The position numbers were made by a program, and so were the translations under genes. DNA of 64,000 bases from Actinoplanes aureus (GTDB lineage: Bacteria > Actinomycetota > Actinomycetes > Mycobacteriales > Micromonosporaceae), in assembly GCF_015704865.1 (NCBI RefSeq), contig NZ_JADQTO010000039.1:1-64000 (forward strand), written 5' to 3'. Each line of letters begins with the position of its first letter. Within the stretch, counting starts at the first letter, position 1. Below the pieces are notes generated by a model. It searched no databases and was not told where the DNA came from. It saw only the letters and a program-made list of their open reading frames with translations. This document shows, piece after piece, positions 43,500 to 51,058 of this stretch.

Positions 43500-45187
43500 C
43501 CGAGGTACCCAGCATCGATCCGCGTACCGGCGAGACTGTGGAGCTCGTGGCGCCGGAGACGACCACTGTCGAGGTGGACCGGCTCTGTCGGGCCGCGCTG
43601 TCCGCCGCGGAGCCGCTGGAGGGGCTGGGCCGTGATGGGCGGGCCGCGTTGCTCTCCGCCCTCGCCGAGGCTCTCGAGGAGGCCCGCGAACAGATCGTGG
43701 CGGTCGCCGACCGGGAGACCGGGCTCGGTACGACCAGGCTCAATGGTGAGCTCACCCGGACCACGTATCAGCTGCGGCTCTTCGGCGAGGTGCTGACCGA
43801 CGGCGGATATCTCGAGGCCACCATCGACCATGCCGGGGACACGCCGATGGGGCCGCGGCCGGATTTGCGGCGGATGCTCGTACCGATCGGGCCGGTCGCG
43901 GTCTTCGGCGCGAGCAACTTCCCGCTCGCCTTCTCCGTTCCCGGCGGTGACACCGCCTCGGCGCTAGCCGCCGGCTGCCCGGTCGTCGTGAAGGCCCACG
44001 GCTCGCACCCGGCGACGTCGCAGCTGGTCTTCGACGTGCTCGTGGCGGCTGCCCGCAAGGCCGGCGCGCCGGAGGGCACGCTCGGCATCGTGCACGGTCA
44101 GCAGGCCGGGGCCGACCTGGTCGCGCACCCGGCGATCCGGGCGGTCGGGTTCACCGGCTCGACCGGCGGGGCGCGTGCCCTGCTCGCGATCATCGAGAAG
44201 CGACCCGACCCGATCCCGTTCTACGGCGAGCTGAGCAGCCTCAACCCGGTGGTGGTGACGCCCGCGGCGGCCGCCGACCGGGCCGCTGGGATCGGCGCTG
44301 ACCTCGCCGGCTCGTTCACCCTCGGAGCCGGGCAGTTCTGCACGAAGCCCGGACTCGCCTTCATCCCGGCCGGACCGGACGGCGACGCCCTGGTGGCGGC
44401 CGTGCGCGAAACCATCGCCGCCACTGAGCCGATGGTCCTGCTGAACGCCGGTATCGCGGCTTCGTATCATCGCGGTACCGCCGCCCTCAGAGCGACACCC
44501 GGCCTTGAACTCGCCGCATCCGGCTCTGCTGTGGAGGCTGCCCCGGGCGCGGTGCCCGGCTCTCCTGTCGGCGCCGTCCCGGGCTCGGCCGCGGCGGGGC
44601 AGTCCGCCGTGGCCGGCCCGGCTGCTAGCGCCGACTCGGGCTCGGCAGAGCCTGGCCGGCCTCTGGAAACACGGCCGGGCTCCGCTGAGCCCGCCTCGCT
44701 CGGCGAAGCTGCCACCGTCGGCTTCCGCGGCACGCCAACGCTGCTCACCACCACCGCAGCGGACCTGCCCCGCGAGGCGACCGAGGAATGCTTCGGCCCG
44801 GTCGCGATCATCGCCCGCTACACCGGCGAGGCCGACCTTTTCGCCGCCTTCGGCACCCTGCCGTCCTCGCTCACCGCCACCGTGCACCGCGGCCCCGGCG
44901 AGACCGCGCTGCCCGCCGAGATCACCCGGCGTCTGCGGCAGCACGCCGGCCGCATCATCTACGACGGCTATCCGACTGGCGTGGCGGTCTCCTGGGCACA
45001 GCACCACGGCGGCCCCTGGCCCGCCACCAACACACAGCACACCTCGGTTGGCACGTCCGCCATCCGCCGCTTCCTGCGCCCGGTGACCTGGCAGAACGCA
45101 CCCGCCGACTTGCTCCCCGCCGAGCTACGTGACGAATTCGACAGCATTCCACGCCGGGTCGACGGCCGGTTCCATCCGATACCGTGA
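43496..45187 (+). CDS. 2,5-dioxovalerate (ketoglutarate semialdehyde) dehydrogenase
   Basis: A 563-residue aldehyde dehydrogenase, the last step to 2-oxoglutarate. Motifs are VFGASNFPLAFSVPGGDTASAL with the catalytic Asn, VVVKAHGSHPATS, GFTGSTGGARALL, YGELSSLNPVVV with the general base Glu, and the nucleophile in GAGQFCTKPGL. The C-terminus GVAVSWAQHHGGPWPATNTQHTSVG is typical of this subgroup. About 67 residues (near 340-407; bases 44518-44718) are a low-complexity Ala/Gly/Pro/Ser insertion absent from the usual 500-525-residue enzyme. Its ATG overlaps the preceding stop. Confidence 0.93.
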   Translation: MTEVPSIDPRTGETVELVAPETTTVEVDRLCRAALSAAEPLEGLGRDGRAALLSALAEALEEAREQIVAVADRETGLGTTRLNGELTRTTYQLRLFGEVLTDGGYLEATIDHAGDTPMGPRPDLRRMLVPIGPVAVFGASNFPLAFSVPGGDTASALAAGCPVVVKAHGSHPATSQLVFDVLVAAARKAGAPEGTLGIVHGQQAGADLVAHPAIRAVGFTGSTGGARALLAIIEKRPDPIPFYGELSSLNPVVVTPAAAADRAAGIGADLAGSFTLGAGQFCTKPGLAFIPAGPDGDALVAAVRETIAATEPMVLLNAGIAASYHRGTAALRATPGLELAASGSAVEAAPGAVPGSPVGAVPGSAAAGQSAVAGPAASADSGSAEPGRPLETRPGSAEPASLGEAATVGFRGTPTLLTTTAADLPREATEECFGPVAIIARYTGEADLFAAFGTLPSSLTATVHRGPGETALPAEITRRLRQHAGRIIYDGYPTGVAVSWAQHHGGPWPATNTQHTSVGTSAIRRFLRPVTWQNAPADLLPAELRDEFDSIPRRVDGRFHPIP

Positions 45188-45193
45188 CACCGC

Positions 45194-45958
45194 GTGACTC
45201 CTGATCACGCCGTGCTGCTCGTCCTCGGCGGCATCGGCTCCGGCCTGACCGGATCAATGGCCGGACTCGCCTCGCTCGTCAGCTACCCCGTTCTGCTCGC
45301 CGTCGGCATCCCGCCGGTCGCCGCGAACGTGACAAACACCGTCGCGCTGCTGTCGAGCGCGGCCGGAGCCGCCGCCGGTTCCCGCCGCGAACTGCGCGGG
45401 CAGGGCAGCCGGATCCTCCGGCTGAGCGGGATCGCCGCCATGGGCGGGACGGCCGGAGCGGTGCTGCTGATGAGCACGCCCTCATCGGCGTTCGAACGGA
45501 TCGTCCCCGCGCTCATCGCCCTCGGCGCGGTCACGCTGCTGCTCCGGGAGCCGCTGCGAGTCTGGTACGCGAAACCCGGCTTCCGCCCACCGCTGGGCGT
45601 AGCGGTCTTCCTGATCGCCATATACGGCGGCTACTTCGGCGCGGCGGCCGGCGTACTCCTGCTCGCCGCCCTCTCCCTGGCCGCCACCGAACCCTTGGCG
45701 ATCACCAACGCCGTCAAGAGCGTCGTCCTGGGCGCCGCCAACCTGGCCGCCGCGATCCTGTACGCCCTGATCGCCCCCGTGCACTGGAGCGCCGCGGCCC
45801 TACTTGCCGGCGGTTGCCTGCTCGGAAGCTGGCTCGGCCCGGCCCTGGTGCGCCGCACCCCGGAACGCCCGCTCCGAATGGCGATCGCGATCGCCGCGCT
45901 GTCCCTCGCCGTCTACCTCTGGCAGGACCTGGGCAGCCCCGGCCCGCCGGGCGCTTGA
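45194..45958 (+). CDS. TauE/SafE-family membrane exporter
   Basis: A 254-residue protein with about eight hydrophobic helices and the TauE/SafE features GSGLTGSMAGLASLVSYPVLLAVGIPPVAANVTNTVALL and a second copy near AVFLIAIYGGYFGAAAGVLLLAAL, TNAVKSVVLGAANLAAAI. It begins six bases after the dehydrogenase stop, so it belongs to the operon by position. The family moves sulfite, sulfonates or organic anions; in this operon a carboxylate is likelier, which is inference. Confidence 0.85.
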   Translation: MTPDHAVLLVLGGIGSGLTGSMAGLASLVSYPVLLAVGIPPVAANVTNTVALLSSAAGAAAGSRRELRGQGSRILRLSGIAAMGGTAGAVLLMSTPSSAFERIVPALIALGAVTLLLREPLRVWYAKPGFRPPLGVAVFLIAIYGGYFGAAAGVLLLAALSLAATEPLAITNAVKSVVLGAANLAAAILYALIAPVHWSAAALLAGGCLLGSWLGPALVRRTPERPLRMAIAIAALSLAVYLWQDLGSPGPPGA

Positions 45959-46040
45959 TGCCGGCCGTGCGGTCTGGGCGGGCCTTGAGCGAGTCCGGCC
46001 GACTGGGCGCTTGATGCCGGCCGTGCGTGCAGTCTGGGCG
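45949..46040. repeat. 56-bp offset direct repeat at the exporter 3' end
   Basis: GGGCGCTTGATGCCGGCCGT at 45949 recurs at 46005, and the following bases stay similar (TCTGGGCGG, then GAG-rich). The first copy includes the exporter stop codon, so the gene's last codons were duplicated into the intergenic space. Confidence 0.6.
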
Positions 46041-46142
46041 GCTTTGGGTGAGGCTGACCCGCCGGGAGACCCAGGGGCCGGGCCGGTGAATGCGGGTTGC
46101 TGCATACCGGGGGCGACATTCGGTCTGGTCGGTGCCGGGTGC

Positions 46143-46409
46143 TCAGGAGGCGGCGCGTGCGGGGGTGGCGGCCAGCCAGACCGCGGCCAGGTCGCTCAGC
46201 GGGACGTCGAGGACCTCGCTGAGGCAGACCACCGTGCCGAAGGCTGGCGCAGGCAGGCGGCCGACCTCGATTTTGCGCAGGGTTTCTGGGGAGATCCCGG
46301 CGGCGAGGGCCACCTCGACGATGCTGCGGCCGCCCCGGGCTACGCGCAACGCGGCGCCCAGACGTTGACCGGCTGCTACCTGTCCAGGAGTGAGCGGTCG
46401 GCGAACCAT
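46143..46409 (-). CDS. XRE-family transcriptional regulator
   Basis: An 88-residue regulator that is almost only the helix-turn-helix: LTPGQVAAGQRLGAALRVARGGRSIVEVALAAGISPETLRKIEVGRLPAP. ATG at 46409 gives the family start; the frame continues upstream without a better start. It is divergent from the methionine aminopeptidase gene 90 bases away, with a perfect palindrome between them, so it probably regulates both. Confidence 0.88.
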   Translation of the reverse strand: MVRRPLTPGQVAAGQRLGAALRVARGGRSIVEVALAAGISPETLRKIEVGRLPAPAFGTVVCLSEVLDVPLSDLAAVWLAATPARAAS

Positions 46410-46463
46410 GACCAGCAGTCTAGGAGCCGCCTTCCCTGCGCGGCAACGCGACCGGGCCGACGT

Positions 46464-46477
46464 GGTATAAAAATACC
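46464..46477. promoter_or_regulatory. Palindrome GGTATAAAAATACC, probable XRE operator
   Basis: GGTAT and ATACC are perfect inverted arms around AAAA in the intergenic space between the XRE gene (start 46409) and the aminopeptidase (start 46500). Its A/T content stands out against the surroundings, and TATAAA could act as a -10 inside it. Confidence 0.6.
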
Positions 46478-46499
46478 GCATGGAGAGGGAGGGGTCGTC

Positions 46500-47318
46500 G
46501 TGATCGAGCTCAAGTCGCCTGGGGAGATCGAGCGGATGGCCGTGACCGGCCAGTTCGTCGGAGGGTTGCTCGGGGAGCTGAGCGGGGTCGCGGCCGTCGG
46601 AGTCAATCTCATGGACCTGGAACACCACGCCCGTCGGCGCATCAAGGAGCGCGGTGCTGAGTCTTGTTACTGGGACTACGCTCCGTCGTTCGGCAACGGT
46701 CCGTTCCGCCATGTCCTGTGCCTGTCGGTCAACGACGCGGTGCTGCACGGTCTGCCGCACGACTATGTCCTGCGCGATGGCGATCTATTGAGCATCGACA
46801 TGGCCGTCGGGATCGACGGCTGGGTGGCCGACTCCGCTGTGTCGGTCGTGGTCGGCACCGCGGATCCGGCCGACCTGAAGCTGATCGAGGCCACCGAGGT
46901 GGCGCTTGAGGCGGGCATCGAGGCCGGCCGGCCAGGCAACCGCCTCGGCGACATCTCCGCGGCGATCGGTGCTGTCGCCCGCCGCTATGGCTACAAGGTC
47001 AACGGCGAGTTCGGCGGGCACGGCCTGGGTCGCACCATGCATGAGGCGCCGCATATCTACAACGACGGCCGTCCCGGTCGGGGCATGAAGCTCGAGCCGG
47101 GCCTGACCATCGCGATCGAGCCGTGGTTCTGCGCCACCACCGACAAAATCAAGTTCGACAATGACGGCTGGACGATCCGCTCGGCGGACGGCTCCCGCAC
47201 GGCCCACTCCGAACACACCATCGCCATCACCGAGACCGGGCCGCGAGTGCTGACCCGCCGCCCCGAGCCGGGCGAGGGCGCAGCCAGCCAAATCAAGCAG
47301 GCGGCCGCCAACTCCTGA
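46500..47318 (+). CDS. map: Type I methionine aminopeptidase
   Basis: A 272-residue metalloprotease removing N-terminal Met. The five metal ligands are visible: Asp in LSIDMAVGIDGWVADS (two Asp), His in GEFGGHGLGRTMHEAPHI, Glu in AIEPWF, and Glu in AHSEHTIAIT. Substrate His is in NDAVLHGLP. The GTG start follows the strong GAGGGAGGGG. The C-terminal 20 residues (PGEGAASQIKQAAANS) are an extension. Actinomycetes commonly have more than one map gene; pairing with an XRE regulator marks this as a probable conditional copy. Confidence 0.94.
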   Translation: MIELKSPGEIERMAVTGQFVGGLLGELSGVAAVGVNLMDLEHHARRRIKERGAESCYWDYAPSFGNGPFRHVLCLSVNDAVLHGLPHDYVLRDGDLLSIDMAVGIDGWVADSAVSVVVGTADPADLKLIEATEVALEAGIEAGRPGNRLGDISAAIGAVARRYGYKVNGEFGGHGLGRTMHEAPHIYNDGRPGRGMKLEPGLTIAIEPWFCATTDKIKFDNDGWTIRSADGSRTAHSEHTIAITETGPRVLTRRPEPGEGAASQIKQAAANS

Positions 47319-47326
47319 GCCGCCGC

Positions 47327-47572
47327 GCCCGGCCTGGCCTCACCTGAGCGGAGGACCGTCCAGGTGGTCGGGTGTTGCTGATTTGCCGTCGGTCGGGCTT
47401 GGGGTTGTGGTGGCCGGATTTCGTGCAGGTGGACGTGACCTCCGCTCCTGAGGCGACGGGCCCGGCCTGGCCTGAGCGGAGAACCGTGCGGGTGGTCGTG
47501 TATTGCTGACTTGCCGCCGGTCGGGCTGGGGTTGAGTTGGCGGATCATCGTGCGAGTGGCCGTGAACTCCCG
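47327..47572. repeat. Two degenerate copies of a ~115-bp repeat
   Basis: GCCCGGCCTGGCCT followed by CTGAGCGGAG-ACCGT, GGTGGTCG, TTGCTGA-TTGCCG and GGTCGGGCT begins at 47327 and again at 47460, with about 80 % similarity by eye. The 348-base space between map and the convergent SnoaL gene holds these copies and no supported gene. Confidence 0.55.
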
Positions 47573-47665
47573 GGTCACCGGCAGGGCGGCGGCCGGGGCC
47601 GGGCCGGAACTGGCCGGCGCTGAGCGGCACCTGCGCATGCCTGGCCCGCCGGGCGGCGGCCGGGG

Positions 47666-47989
47666 TCAATCGAAGCGGATCGTCAGGGCGTTGACCTGAC
47701 CGGCGGCGTGATGCAGCGTGAGCGTCCCGGTGCCGCCGCGAGACCACTCGAACGTGATCAGGTCGGTCTCGCTCTCGGAGCGGATGTCGACGACCTTGAG
47801 GGTGTCGGTGGGTGGGTCAGCGGCGTAGGCCCGCGCGATGGCGTCCCGGCCATGGAACGGCCCGATGGGTGGCCCGATGAACGTCATCACCGCGTCGGGG
47901 TGCAGGGCGGCGATGAACTGGGACCAATCACCGCTGGTCACCGCGTTGTTGAAGCGAGTGATGTGGGCTCGGGCCGCTGCCTCCGTCAT
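47666..47989 (-). CDS. SnoaL-like (NTF2-fold) protein
   Basis: A 107-residue single-domain protein. The opening ITRFNNAVTSGDWSQFIAALHPDAVMTFIGPPIGPFHGRDAIARAYA is the standard SnoaL-like helix-loop-strand with its cone-shaped pocket, ending in strands LITFEWSRGGTGTLTLHHAAGQVNALTIRFD. It may be a cyclase, isomerase or binding protein; no specific ligand residues are recognisable. ATG at 47989; a GTG two codons upstream is an alternative. Confidence 0.82.
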   Translation of the reverse strand: MTEAAARAHITRFNNAVTSGDWSQFIAALHPDAVMTFIGPPIGPFHGRDAIARAYAADPPTDTLKVVDIRSESETDLITFEWSRGGTGTLTLHHAAGQVNALTIRFD

Positions 47990-48033
47990 GCACGTCACTC
48001 TAGGCACGGGGTATGACAATTCCAGGAGATCGC

Positions 48034-48039
48034 TACCGT
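48034..48039 (+). promoter_or_regulatory. Probable -10 (TACCGT) for leaderless kinase gene
   Basis: TACCGT is seven bases before the ATG at 48047 and fits TANNNT. It argues for the ATG rather than the GTG at 48038 as start. Confidence 0.4.
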
Positions 48040-48046
48040 GGCCTGC

Positions 48047-48550
48047 ATGAACGAGGCCTTGTTGATCACCGGCACGGTGGGAGCGGGCAAGACGTCGGTG
48101 GCGGAGGCGCTGGGGGATCTGCTGGCGGAGCGGGGTACGCCGCATGCCGTCATCGACCTCGACTGGCTGCGGTGCATGTGGCCGGCACCGCCTGGCGACC
48201 CGTTCAACGGCGCCATCACCCTGCGCAACCTGCGGGCCATGGCCGAGAACTTCGTCGTGGCCGGCGCGCGGCGACTGATCCTGGCCGGGGTGATCGAGAG
48301 CCGGGCGGAACGCGACGCCCATCAAGATGCGCTGAGTATGCCGCTTACGGTCTGCCGCCTCCGCGTCGACCTTACGGTGGTCCGCGAACGCCTGCGCCGC
48401 CGCAATCCGGACCAGCCCTGGTTTCTGGACAGGGCATCCGAGCTGGACAGGATCCTGGAGCGGGAGAAGGTCGAAGATGTAGTCGTCGACACCACGACCG
48501 CCTCCTTGTCGCAGGCGGCCGCAGCGGTAAGCAGCGCCGTCGGCTGGTAG
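48047..48550 (+). CDS. Small P-loop kinase-like protein
   Basis: A 167-residue protein with Walker A ITGTVGAGKTSVAEAL near residue 6, AVIDLDWLR as the DxD-like motif, and the lid-like VVRERLRRRNPDQPWFLDRASEL. It resembles gluconate-kinase/adenylylsulfate-kinase-like or antibiotic phosphotransferase-like P-loop proteins. The phosphoryl acceptor is unknown. The ATG is preferred from promoter position. Downstream is a minisatellite rather than a gene. Confidence 0.82.
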   Translation: MNEALLITGTVGAGKTSVAEALGDLLAERGTPHAVIDLDWLRCMWPAPPGDPFNGAITLRNLRAMAENFVVAGARRLILAGVIESRAERDAHQDALSMPLTVCRLRVDLTVVRERLRRRNPDQPWFLDRASELDRILEREKVEDVVVDTTTASLSQAAAAVSSAVGW

Positions 48551-48566
48551 GCCGGTCGCCCACGCT

Positions 48567-48662
48567 GGCAAGCGGAAGAACGCCGGCAAGCGGAAGAACG
48601 CCGGCAAGCGGAAGAACGCCGGCAAGCGGAAGAACGCCGGCAAGCGGAAGAACGCCGGCAAG
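48567..48662. repeat. 18-bp minisatellite, five perfect copies
   Basis: GGCAAGCGGAAGAACGCC is repeated five times without change (48567-48656) and a sixth copy breaks off after GGCAAG. In one forward frame it would read Gly-Lys-Arg-Lys-Asn-Ala, in the reverse an FFRLPA repeat, but the forward frame has no start codon after the stop at 48528-48530. The stretch 48663-48819 continues as low-complexity sequence with CGGCCxGGTGGTCT-like echoes and no supported gene. Confidence 0.85.
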
Positions 48663-48819
48663 GTGGCTCTTGATCCGTTGAGCGGCCGGCCCGGTGGTCT
48701 GGTGAAGCGGCGAGGCGGCCTGTTGGGCGACCTGACGAACCGGCCAGGTGGCCTCTCGAAGAGGCCCGCCAGGCGGTGGAAAGCCGGACGCGAGAACACC
48801 CCCGCGCCCGGCTCCCGGC

Positions 48820-50181
48820 CTACGGGCTGGTGCAGGTCAGCGTAGGCGTACCAACAGCACCAGACCCGATGAACCCGAACGTAGTCGAACCGTCCGCCGG
48901 CAGATTCCCGTTCCATGCGGCGTTGCGCACACTGACCGTCGACCCGGACGTGCTGAGCACACCGCTCCAAACCTGAGTGATCGACTGCCCGGCCCCGAGG
49001 GTCCAGGACACGGTCCACCCGCTAGGCGTGCCGCTGCCCGCCTTCACCGTGACCTCGCCCTGGAAACCACCCTGCCACGAGCTGGCGGTGCGGTAGGTGG
49101 CCGCACACGGCCCGGTCACAACCGGCCCCGAGCTAGAAGCGGACGGCGACGGCGAGGACGACGGAGAGGACGATGGCGAGGACGACGGAGAAGACGGCGG
49201 CGGCGACGACGGCGGGTTGGGAGCCGAGCTGGCCAGGCTGTACGCCAGGTCCGGCTGGAACGACCCGGCCGAGTACCGGCATCCGTCCGCCTCACCAGGC
49301 GGCTTCACCCACAAATACCCGTCGATGTTCGCGTCGCCGGTGTTGACGGTCGGATATTGCCCGATCCGCCGGTCGGTGTTGTCGTCACCACACCAGTCCC
49401 CGCTGGCCCCGCCATTACGGCTGGTGTCGATGACCTGCCGCTTCCCGCTGATGCCCTGACCGTTGAGGGCGCTGATGATCGACCGGCCGTACGCCGCTTC
49501 GGCCGAGGTCGGCTGGAAGTTGGAGGCGTTGGTGTAGAACCCGTCAGCGGCCGCGATTCCGGCCGCCGCCAGGCGGGATGCCTGTTCCGCCGCGCTGTTC
49601 CAGGCGGAGTGCCCGGCGTCGAGGTACACCTTGGCGTTCGGGTTGGCCGCTTTCAGCGTCTGCGTGGCGGTGCGCAGCGCCTGGTTGCGTGCCGCGATCT
49701 CCGAGCTGTTCAGGCAGGTGAGCAGGGCGATCGAGTCGGGCTCCAGCACCAGGATCACGGTCTTGTTGCCGAGTGACTGGGCGATGCCGTTGACCCAGGT
49801 CTGGTACTGCGCGAGGTCGGGCGCCCCGCCGGAGCTGGCGCCACCGCAGTCACGGTTGGTGATGCCGTAGACGGTCAGTACCGGGATCTGCCCGGCGGCG
49901 TTCGCGGCGTTGACGTAGGTCGAGACCTCGCCGCGGATGGTGGACTGGTTGAAGTTGGACAGCCATTGGGAGGCGGGCTGGCTGGCGATGCGGTCGCGGA
50001 TCACCGCGGCGCGGGAGTCGTTGGGGTTGGCCTGCACCCAGCGGGCGACTGCGGTGTCGGCTGAGCGGTAGAGGGTGCCGCTGATCGTGCCGGCCGAGGC
50101 GGTGCCGACGGCGAACCAGACGGCGGCCGCCGCGGTCGCACCGGCGACCGCGGCGGCGACCAGGGAACGGGTTGGGGACAT
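48820..50181 (-). CDS. Secreted GH6 cellulase with CBM2
   Basis: A 453-residue endo-1,4-beta-glucanase-type enzyme. Signal peptide 1-30 (ending TASAG). GH6 domain about 31-315 with YGITNRDCGGASSGG (Asp near 110), VLEPDSIALL (catalytic acid Asp near 146), DAGHSAW and WVKPPGEADGC (base Asp near 299). A Pro/Ser linker (about 318-348) leads to CBM2 (350-453) with two flanking Cys, Trp residues in SSWQGGFQGEVTV and SGWTVSWTLGAGQSITQVWSG. ATG follows AGGAG. A perfect CebR operator lies 23 bases upstream, so expression should be released by cello-oligosaccharides. Confidence 0.95.
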   Translation of the reverse strand: MSPTRSLVAAAVAGATAAAAVWFAVGTASAGTISGTLYRSADTAVARWVQANPNDSRAAVIRDRIASQPASQWLSNFNQSTIRGEVSTYVNAANAAGQIPVLTVYGITNRDCGGASSGGAPDLAQYQTWVNGIAQSLGNKTVILVLEPDSIALLTCLNSSEIAARNQALRTATQTLKAANPNAKVYLDAGHSAWNSAAEQASRLAAAGIAAADGFYTNASNFQPTSAEAAYGRSIISALNGQGISGKRQVIDTSRNGGASGDWCGDDNTDRRIGQYPTVNTGDANIDGYLWVKPPGEADGCRYSAGSFQPDLAYSLASSAPNPPSSPPPSSPSSSPSSSPSSSPSPSASSSGPVVTGPCAATYRTASSWQGGFQGEVTVKAGSGTPSGWTVSWTLGAGQSITQVWSGVLSTSGSTVSVRNAAWNGNLPADGSTTFGFIGSGAVGTPTLTCTSP

Positions 50182-50204
50182 GGGCTACTCCTGGGGACGG
50201 GTAG

Positions 50205-50218
50205 TGGGAGCGCTCCCA
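50205..50218. promoter_or_regulatory. CebR operator
   Basis: TGGGAGCGCTCCCA is the exact 14-base palindrome bound by the cellulose-utilisation repressor CebR in Streptomyces. It is 23 bases upstream of the GH6 cellulase start. The regulator gene itself is not in this window. Confidence 0.85.
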
Positions 50219-50248
50219 AGTTAACCTCATCGATGCCCGGGAGCAACC

Positions 50249-51058
50249 TCACTTGACTGCCCCGCTGGTGATGCCGGAGATCAGCTGCCGTTGGGCGACG
50301 GCGAGCACGGCCAGCGGCGGCAGGCTCATCAGGATCACGTACGCGAAGATCAGGTGCCAGTTGTTGAGGTAGAGGCCCGCGCTCGCCACCTCGAAGAGGT
50401 TCAGCGGCAGCGTGTCCATCCGCCCGCCCACCACGAAGAACGCGTAGAACACGTCGTTCCACACGTACAAACAGACCAGGACGGTGACGGTGGCGAGGAC
50501 CGGCCGCAGCATCGGCAGCACCACCCGGCGGAACACCAGCATCGGCCCGGCGCCGTCGATCAGCGCGGCCTCCTCGATCGAGGTGGGTACGGTCCGCACG
50601 AACCCGGTCACGAAGAAGATCACCGTGGACAGATAGATGCCGAGGTAAACCCCGATCATCCCGACCGCCGTCCCGGCCAGCCCGAGGTGCCGCAGCAGCA
50701 GTACCACGGTGACCACGGCCGGCGGCAGGACGATCCCGCTGATCGCGAAGGCGTAGCAGCCGGCGATCAGGAGAGAGCTGCGCCGGGCCAGGATCCACGC
50801 CGCCATCGACCCGACGACCAGCGCGACGAGCACGGTGGGCACCACGATCAGCAGGCTGCCGAGGAAGGCGGCCGGCACCCGGCCCTGGGTCCACACCTGT
50901 CCGAGGTTCTCCACCAGCCGCCAGTCGGAGGGCGGCGACAGGTCCGGTGTCAGCGCCTCGCTCTGTGACTTGCCGGCGGTGGCTACCACGAGCCAGAGCG
51001 GAAAACCGAGAACGGCGGCGGCCAGGAGCACCGCGAACCACGGCTGAAGACGGGTCAC
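50249..51058 (-). CDS. Sugar ABC importer permease (MalG-type)
   Basis: A 269-residue inner-membrane permease with six helices and the EAA loop EEAALIDGAGPMLVFRRVVLPMLRPVLATV. The GTG at 51058 overlaps the MalF-type stop (GTGA). It closes the importer operon, which lacks an ATPase; actinomycetes commonly share one (MsiK) among such importers. Confidence 0.93.
   Translation of the reverse strand: MTRLQPWFAVLLAAAVLGFPLWLVVATAGKSQSEALTPDLSPPSDWRLVENLGQVWTQGRVPAAFLGSLLIVVPTVLVALVVGSMAAWILARRSSLLIAGCYAFAISGIVLPPAVVTVVLLLRHLGLAGTAVGMIGVYLGIYLSTVIFFVTGFVRTVPTSIEEAALIDGAGPMLVFRRVVLPMLRPVLATVTVLVCLYVWNDVFYAFFVVGGRMDTLPLNLFEVASAGLYLNNWHLIFAYVILMSLPPLAVLAVAQRQLISGITSGAVK

Noticed and set aside
48567..48662. 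CRISPR-like array
   Set aside because: The repeats are head-to-tail without spacers, so it is a minisatellite, and no cas gene is near.
48663..48845. 60-codon frame continuing the KRKNAG repeat
   Set aside because: No start codon upstream after the stop at 48528, no ribosome site, and it runs into the 3' end of the cellulase gene on the other strand.
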